Shown piece by piece: positions 59,551-64,000 of a DNA stretch of 64,000 nucleotides. Made by a program: the position numbers and the translations under genes. Source of the DNA: Falsirhodobacter deserti (GTDB taxonomy: Bacteria; Pseudomonadota; Alphaproteobacteria; Rhodobacterales; Rhodobacteraceae); assembly GCF_004015795.1 (NCBI RefSeq), contig NZ_ML137218.1, forward strand, positions 662,048-726,047, given 5' to 3'. Each line of letters begins with the position of its first letter. The stretch's first letter is position 1. Under the pieces are notes generated by a model. It saw nothing but the letters and a program-made list of their open reading frames with translations, was not told the DNA's origin and ran no database searches.

Positions 59551-61323
59551 TCACGATTTCTGTATTCCGTTTGCACGTAGGATCATCGCCACGACGTCGT
59601 CCACTCGGTCGCGAAGATCCAGAACATCGAGATCAGCTTCTTCCGAGCAGATAATCGTAGCGACCCCCACTTTATCCCCGTCCTTATAGGTTACCCTTTT
59701 TCCTGGCTTCTTCGGATCTTCCCTAAAAAAGTAGAATGCATGGTCAAAGGGGCCTGTATTTCCTTTAGCGCAATAGAGCTTGGGATGCAGCACTTTAAGT
59801 GCATCCTGTATTCTGCTACCTCTGATATAGTTTTCCATTTCGCGACCTGCAGTGATCCAAACGACACCTCCGCCAGAGCGCATCTCGCGTTGCAGTCTCT
59901 CTGCATGAGGCTTCAAGCTGGACAATTCGGACTCGCGATCGCTATCAATCACAAAAGCCATGTTTCTGTTAAGGTTGCGCAGCCTTATGAAGCCATCGAG
60001 AGCGTGATCCGACGCTGTCAGATGACTTATAAGTGCTCCGCCGTAGAACATTATCGTATAATGGATGCCCTCTGCGAGCCGGTCGTCAACTGCCTTAATC
60101 CAGTGGTTGAGATAAATGCGGTCGGACGGACCTTCAACCCAAACGACCGAATTTGACTGTAAGATATCGGATGCTTGAGCACCGATATCATCAAGGATCC
60201 TTCGCTGACTCTCGCGGGTAAGGGCCGGTCTAATCCGCGTTTGCTCTCCATCATTCGAAACGTGAAAAACATGAGATGACGCAGTATCGATAAATGATGA
60301 CGAATGAGTCGCAATGAAATACTGGCTCGAGGTGTTATCCATCAGGTAGTTTATGAGCTTCCGCTGGAGGAGGGGATGCAAATGAATCTCCGGCTCCTCG
60401 ATGCACATTATGCTTCCATCATGGATAGTGCAAAAAGCTGCTATCAGCACCACTTCGTGAATACCTGTCCCCAGCGATGAGAGCGGTAGGACTTTATTGT
60501 CCATGTGAACGAGTAAATGCTCGCGCCCGTTAGGGACCTCGAGAGTAGCCTCAGGCTTCCCAATAACCTGTTGTAGGAATCTGTTTATCCGAAAGAACTT
60601 TTCTTTATCTGTTTGCTTATCCCAAGCAGGATTTTGCAGAGACGCCAAGTGATCTATCAGCCCTTTTCCTGAAAGATCGTCAAAAGTCTCCTCCTTCCCC
60701 CCTAGGATTCTCTTCGCGGGGATTAAATGGATATCCGGCAGCGAAACCTTCACTTTCGCTGCTAAAATTCGCAAGGTGTCTGGGATCCAGTGTTGCTGCA
60801 TTCCACCGCCGGACTGATTTGTTACAGCATGCCATATCGTCGACCAATGAGGTGTCCAGTCCGCGGCTTCTGCGATGTCCACCGTTGGGAAAATCCTCGC
60901 ATCTTGGTTATCTCCAGATGATGCCCACACGTGACCTTCTCTAGCCATACCTTCAAGTATCTTGCGAAGTTCGCTCTCACAGGTTTCACCAGTCCTACGA
61001 CCGAACCTGTCCTGCAGATACCTATCTTTGAGTGGATATTCATCCAGAAGGTCGTGTAGCAAGGAATCTACGTCACGCCCTACCGCCAGCGCAAATTGAC
61101 CAGTGGATTTACCCCTATAAGAGTCAGGGCCGTCGAACGCTATGACCGGCTGTCCGCGTTTTGGTTTCTGAAGCCGAGATGCGAGTATGTTGAGTAGTAT
61201 CGACTTACCTGCATTATTTGCTCCTATGAAGAAATTCATTTTTGAGAATGGAGCAATAAATTGGATTTCGCTGCCTATGCCCCTATAGAATTGGGCAGCT
61301 ACGCCATTCAAAAAGTAAGTCAT
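59551..61323 (-). CDS. OLD-family ATPase/TOPRIM nuclease (candidate defence protein)
   Basis: A 590-residue protein from ATG 61323. The N-terminal AAA/ABC-type ATPase has Walker A GANNAGKS at 34-41, a signature-like LSSLGTGIHEVVLIAAF, Walker B IMCIEEPEIHLHP and a H-switch FIATHSSSFID. The C-terminal TOPRIM domain has Glu397 (WVEGPSD) and Asp460-x-Asp462 (VIDSDRES). This is the layout of OLD nucleases and of GajA, which cut DNA. No GajB-type helicase or reverse transcriptase gene is next to it, so it is not Gabija or a retron. Low GC as in the Sll1717-type gene with which it is convergent. Confidence 0.85.
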   Translation of the reverse strand: MTYFLNGVAAQFYRGIGSEIQFIAPFSKMNFFIGANNAGKSILLNILASRLQKPKRGQPVIAFDGPDSYRGKSTGQFALAVGRDVDSLLHDLLDEYPLKDRYLQDRFGRRTGETCESELRKILEGMAREGHVWASSGDNQDARIFPTVDIAEAADWTPHWSTIWHAVTNQSGGGMQQHWIPDTLRILAAKVKVSLPDIHLIPAKRILGGKEETFDDLSGKGLIDHLASLQNPAWDKQTDKEKFFRINRFLQQVIGKPEATLEVPNGREHLLVHMDNKVLPLSSLGTGIHEVVLIAAFCTIHDGSIMCIEEPEIHLHPLLQRKLINYLMDNTSSQYFIATHSSSFIDTASSHVFHVSNDGEQTRIRPALTRESQRRILDDIGAQASDILQSNSVVWVEGPSDRIYLNHWIKAVDDRLAEGIHYTIMFYGGALISHLTASDHALDGFIRLRNLNRNMAFVIDSDRESELSSLKPHAERLQREMRSGGGVVWITAGREMENYIRGSRIQDALKVLHPKLYCAKGNTGPFDHAFYFFREDPKKPGKRVTYKDGDKVGVATIICSEEADLDVLDLRDRVDDVVAMILRANGIQKS

Positions 61324-61560
61324 AATAATGTCTTCGTATCGAGTTGGTAGAGCGGGAGCACAATTGCACCGTCCAAGCAATTAGTCATAATTTACGGGGT
61401 CACGAGGCGCGGCTGCCATAAGTAAGTGTATAATAAGCAAAGCGACGACCTCAGGGTTCGAGCTCGGGCAATCTAGTTTATAGGATAACTGATCGTGGCG
61501 CGCTCGTCGATTCTTGTAGTATGAGGGTTGAGCGCGACGGCCAGTGGTTGCGCTCCGGCC

Positions 61561-61589
61561 AACGTCCGGTTTGGGGCTTTCGCGACGCC
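61561..61589 (+). repeat. Dispersed repeat copy at the IS5 border
   Basis: AACGTCCGGTTTGGGGCTTT with CGCGACGCC lies directly before the left IS5 end. It looks like a separate variant of the repeat (AACGTCCGCTTTGGG type). Confidence 0.45.
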
Positions 61590-61595
61590 TGCTGT

Positions 61596-63092
61596 TAATT
61601 AGTCCGGTCTGAACAACTCGGAACGCATTGATTTCGTGAGAGGAACTGGCGGTTTTATTGGCCTTGTTCCGCAAGGTTTCGTATTCTGCAGGCCAGAACC
61701 CCGCAATTTCCGGTCGCCGATGAAGCCCCGTTCCCGTGCCCCCGAACAGGATGACCTGCTGCGTCCCAGGCTGGTGGACATGATCGATCCACGCCATGAG
61801 CTGGTGAAGCTCGAGGCCCTGATTGACTGGGAGTTCTTCGAGCGGGAATGGGCCGGGTTCTTCCCCTCGGCGACAGGGCGTCCGGCGACATCGCCGCGCC
61901 TGATCGCCGGGCTGATGTATTTGCAGCACGCGTTCAATCTGTCAGACGAGGCGGTGGTCGCGCGGTGGGTCGAGAACCCGTATTACCAGCACTTCACCGG
62001 CGAGACCTTCTTTCAGCACCGCCCGCCGATCGATCCATCGTCGCTGGTGCGCTGGCGCAAGCGGATCGGTGAGGAAGGCGTGGAGTGGCTGCTGACCAAG
62101 ACCATCGAGGCGGGGAGATCCTCGGGGGCGGTCACCGACAAGGCCCTGAAGCAGGTGGCGGTCGATACCACAGTCATGGAAAAGAACATCGCCCATCCGA
62201 CGGACGCCCGGCTCTATGAGCGCGCCCGCACCCTTCTGGTCGGCCTGGCGAAGAAGGCCGGGATCGATCTGCGCCAGAGCTATGCCCGTTTGGCGCCGCG
62301 GCTCGCGATCCAGGTCGGCCGTTACGCCCATGCCCGCCAGTTCAAGCGCATGCGCAAGGCGCTGCGCCAGCTCAAGGGCTATGTCGGCCGGGTGCGCCGC
62401 GACCTGCGTCGGCACCTGCAGGAGATCCCGCAAGGTTCCCTGCGCGGACGGGTTCTGGACGCCCTCTGGCGGGTCGGCTCCCTTCTGGAACAGGGGCCGA
62501 AGAGCCGCAACAAGATCTATTCCCTGCACGAGCCCGAGGTCGACTGCATCTCAAAGGGCAAGGCGCGGGTGCGATACGAGTTCGGCACCAAGGTCAGCCT
62601 CGCCACCACCCTCGAAGGTGGCTTCGTCGTCGGCGCCCGCAGCTTTCCGGGCAACCCCTATGACGGCCACTCCCTGGCGCCGGCGCTGGAGCAGATCGAG
62701 ATCCTGACCGACACGAGGCCCAGCCTCGCCGTCGTGGACCGTGGCTATCGCGGCCACGGCGTCGAGACGACCCGCGTCCTGATCAGCGGACAACGGCGGG
62801 GCATCACCCCGGCACTGGCGAAACTCCTCAAACGGCGAAGCGCCATCGAACCGGAGATCGGGCACATGAAAGCGGATGGGCGCTTGGCCAGATGTCCCCT
62901 GAAGGGCAGGACCGGCGATGCGCTCTTTGCCGTCCTCTGCGCCTGCGGCCATAACATCCGCAAGATCCTCGCCCATCTCAGGGCTCTTTACGTCTTCCTC
63001 ATTCGATTCATCCTGAAAATCATCGCAGTCGATGACCGGCAACTTCGGATGCCAGTCGCAGCATGACGGCGTTGTTCAGACCGGACTAATTA
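61596..63092 (+). mobile_element. Intact IS5-family insertion sequence
   Basis: About 1.5 kb, bordered by perfect 22-bp inverted repeats (61596-61617 and 63071-63092; sequence TAATTAGTCCGGTCTGAACA plus AC at the left). The outer bases are palindromic (AATT), so the exact target duplication (possibly AATT) cannot be separated from the repeat. Perfect ends and an open transposase frame suggest recent or still active transposition. Confidence 0.9.
61723..63066 (+). CDS. IS5-family transposase
   Basis: About 447 residues from MKPRSRAPEQ (ATG 61723). The DDE-type core is visible as VAVDTTVMEKNIAHPTDARL (Asp), AVVDRGYRGHGVETT (Asp) and EPEIGHMKADGRLARC (Glu with the typical R-G context). The N-terminal domain has the LMYLQHAFNLSDEAVVARWVENPYYQHF signature of the IS5 group. 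It fills almost the whole element. An in-frame ATG at 61636 would add 29 residues. Confidence 0.9.
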   Translation, partial: KPRSRAPEQDDLLRPRLVDMIDPRHELVKLEALIDWEFFEREWAGFFPSATGRPATSPRLIAGLMYLQHAFNLSDEAVVARWVENPYYQHFTGETFFQHRPPIDPSSLVRWRKRIGEEGVEWLLTKTIEAGRSSGAVTDKALKQVAVDTTVMEKNIAHPTDARLYERARTLLVGLAKKAGIDLRQSYARLAPRLAIQVGRYAHARQFKRMRKALRQLKGYVGRVRRDLRRHLQEIPQGSLRGRVLDALWRVGSLLEQGPKSRNKIYSLHEPEVDCISKGKARVRYEFGTKVSLATTLEGGFVVGARSFPGNPYDGHSLAPALEQIEILTDTRPSLAVVDRGYRGHGVETTRVLISGQRRGITPALAKLLKRRSAIEPEIGHMKADGRLARCPLKGRTGDALFAVLCACGHNIRKILAHLRALYVFLIRFILKIIAVDDRQLRMPVAA

Positions 63093-63102
63093 TCGTCGAT
63101 CA

Positions 63103-63363
63103 TCACGCCAATGCAGGCGTCCTTCGATTGCGCCGCAAGGGTGGACTAACGGGCAGAGGGGGAACGAAGAAGGTGTCGGCCAGATATTCGTCCCGATCCT
63201 CAGGCTCGCCGCCGTCCGCAACGATCAGGTCGTGACGGCGGGCGAAGGCCTCTGAGACGTAGCGCAGAAACGGAAGGCCAAGCGCGATGTGCTTGTATTC
63301 GCCCGCATCCATGGCGCCACGCATCTTGTCGGCCGCGGCGAACAGGATCTTTTCAATGGTCAA
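63103..63363 (-). pseudogene. hsdM: Truncated type I restriction-modification methylase subunit (HsdM N-terminus)
   Basis: The first ~69 codons read TIEKILFAAADKMRGAMDAG, then EYKHIALGLPFLRYVSEAFARRHD and GGEPEDRDEYLADTFFVPP, which is the N-terminal domain of HsdM. After residue ~69 (about base 63157) the similarity ends and the frame stops within ~17 codons. The start would be TTG at 63363. An out-of-frame ATG upstream (MVAGDDL) ends just before it, hinting at a lost frame. No S or R subunit is visible nearby. The IS5 end is 64 nt from the breakpoint. Confidence 0.8.
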
Positions 63364-64000
63364 AGGTCGTCTCCGGCAACCATCGTCAACCGTGAGGAAC
63401 GGGGTGAGGGTGGATGTCGTGCGCTAAGGTCCTGACCGCTCCGGAAATGCAAAAATTCTCACGCTAAAAGCTTCGGTCAAGCGGAGGAAAAGGCCGCGGC
63501 TGGCTTTTGGCGGAGCCGATACTGACGTGGATGTAGTTCCAAGCAATGGACCAGAGCAAGACGCGGACTGGAGTTCGCGATCATCTCCGTGTTGACCTCC
63601 GATTTTCGCATGGCAGCGGGGGGAGCTGTAAGATCAGTTCGCGAGGGGCAGCGTGCCGGCGGAAGACTTGCCGGGCCCGCGCGATCTGACCCCGAATCGG
63701 CTGCACGCCGCGGGGTGATTGAGCGCTTGAGACAAAGCGGAAATACATGTCAGCGCCAAGGCTGCACGACCTCGAGCAAGAATTTTGATCGCAGCCTTAA
63801 CCGGCAGACCCGCATGCTCCTGAGGAGCAATCTGTTCTGCGTTCGCAACGGCCTGGTCAATCCGCGTGTTTGCGAAAAAATGCAGGGGCTTAGCATCGTC
63901 CAGAAGAGGCTCAAGAAGGGCTCTTGAGCCCTCGCTCCTGGCGTGGTTAGGGCCGCTCCCACCGCCGTCGCCGACCCCTCGCCGACGCCCAGATCACACC
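63364..64000. other. Right-end region, no supported gene
   Basis: About 640 nt with no gene I can support. A 112-codon frame on the plus strand (63589-63927) and a short minus frame have no motif or good ribosome binding site. The short palindrome AGGGCTCTTGAGCCCT at 63915-63930 could form a small hairpin. The next real gene probably begins beyond the window. Confidence 0.4.

Noticed and set aside
59551-61323. Gabija or retron identity for the OLD-type nuclease
   Set aside because: No UvrD-type helicase, reverse transcriptase or msr-msd region adjoins the gene. Only the ATPase/TOPRIM layout is supported.
63589-63927. 112-codon plus-strand frame near the right end
   Set aside because: No ribosome binding site, no recognisable domain, and a composition similar to non-coding shadow frames.
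1-64000. tRNA or rRNA genes
   Set aside because: No T-loop (GGTTCGAATCC-type) with matching acceptor ends or rRNA core sequence was recognised on either strand by eye.

Overview
The window is high-GC DNA with dense, short-spaced operons, frequent 4-nt ATGA/GTGA overlaps and AGGAGG-type ribosome binding sites. The gene set (NDUFS4-type complex I accessory protein, Aae-type efflux, oligopeptide-type ABC cassettes, Pao-type aldehyde oxidoreductase, several LysE and GNAT genes) suggests an alphaproteobacterium, most likely of the Rhodobacterales. No rRNA, tRNA or CRISPR array was recognised.

Region 1 (1-33 kb) looks like ordinary chromosome. It opens with the end of a molybdenum aldehyde oxidoreductase operon (paoB fragment, paoC, an XdhC-family maturation gene, a MocA-like cytidylyltransferase). 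It continues with a serine hydrolase and a BASS-family transporter. A GntR-controlled block at 6.2-17.5 kb follows: two Dpp-type permeases, a fused double ATPase, a 2-hydroxyacid dehydrogenase, the GntR gene on the opposite strand, then an IlvD/Edd dehydratase, an RraA-like protein, a DHDPS-family enzyme, the matching solute-binding protein and an Ldh/MDH2-family dehydrogenase. The same near-palindromic 13-mer lies in front of both halves and is the likely GntR operator. I infer an import and catabolic system for an acyclic sugar acid or similar hydroxyacid. After it come an AaeABX-like efflux set, an HNH protein, a D-aminopeptidase-like hydrolase, a flavin disulfide reductase, a second BASS transporter, nhaA, gabD, an entericidin-like lipoprotein, uvrB and an NDUFS4-like gene. 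Four convergent gene pairs here share their stop codons.

Region 2 (32-41 kb) is transitional. Three 21-nt-spaced repeats precede an RNase H-like protein that is translationally coupled to a 52-residue zinc-ribbon protein. A LysR regulator then stands divergent to a Ugp-like operon (ATPase, two permeases, binding protein) that ends in a GpdQ-like phosphodiesterase and an HAD-IIA phosphatase. This looks like phosphodiester scavenging.

Region 3 (40.8-57.5 kb) is accessory DNA: an IS3 element next to a LysE remnant, an IS110 element, and a run of small modules (GNATs, a kinase, LysR/MFS, rhodanese/AraC/GNAT, NUDIX, EamA/MocR, two LysE, phosphoesterase, nuclease, a TM protein with a long partner). 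Copies of a degenerate dispersed repeat lie between many of these modules, and I saw no copy in the first 33 kb.

Region 4 (57.6-64 kb) is a clearly lower-GC island. It holds an Sll1717-type P-loop ATPase facing an OLD-type ATPase/TOPRIM nuclease, an intact IS5 element with perfect 22-bp ends, and the first ~69 codons of a type I methylase gene (hsdM). It reads as a partly decayed defence island and is the best candidate here for an undescribed system.
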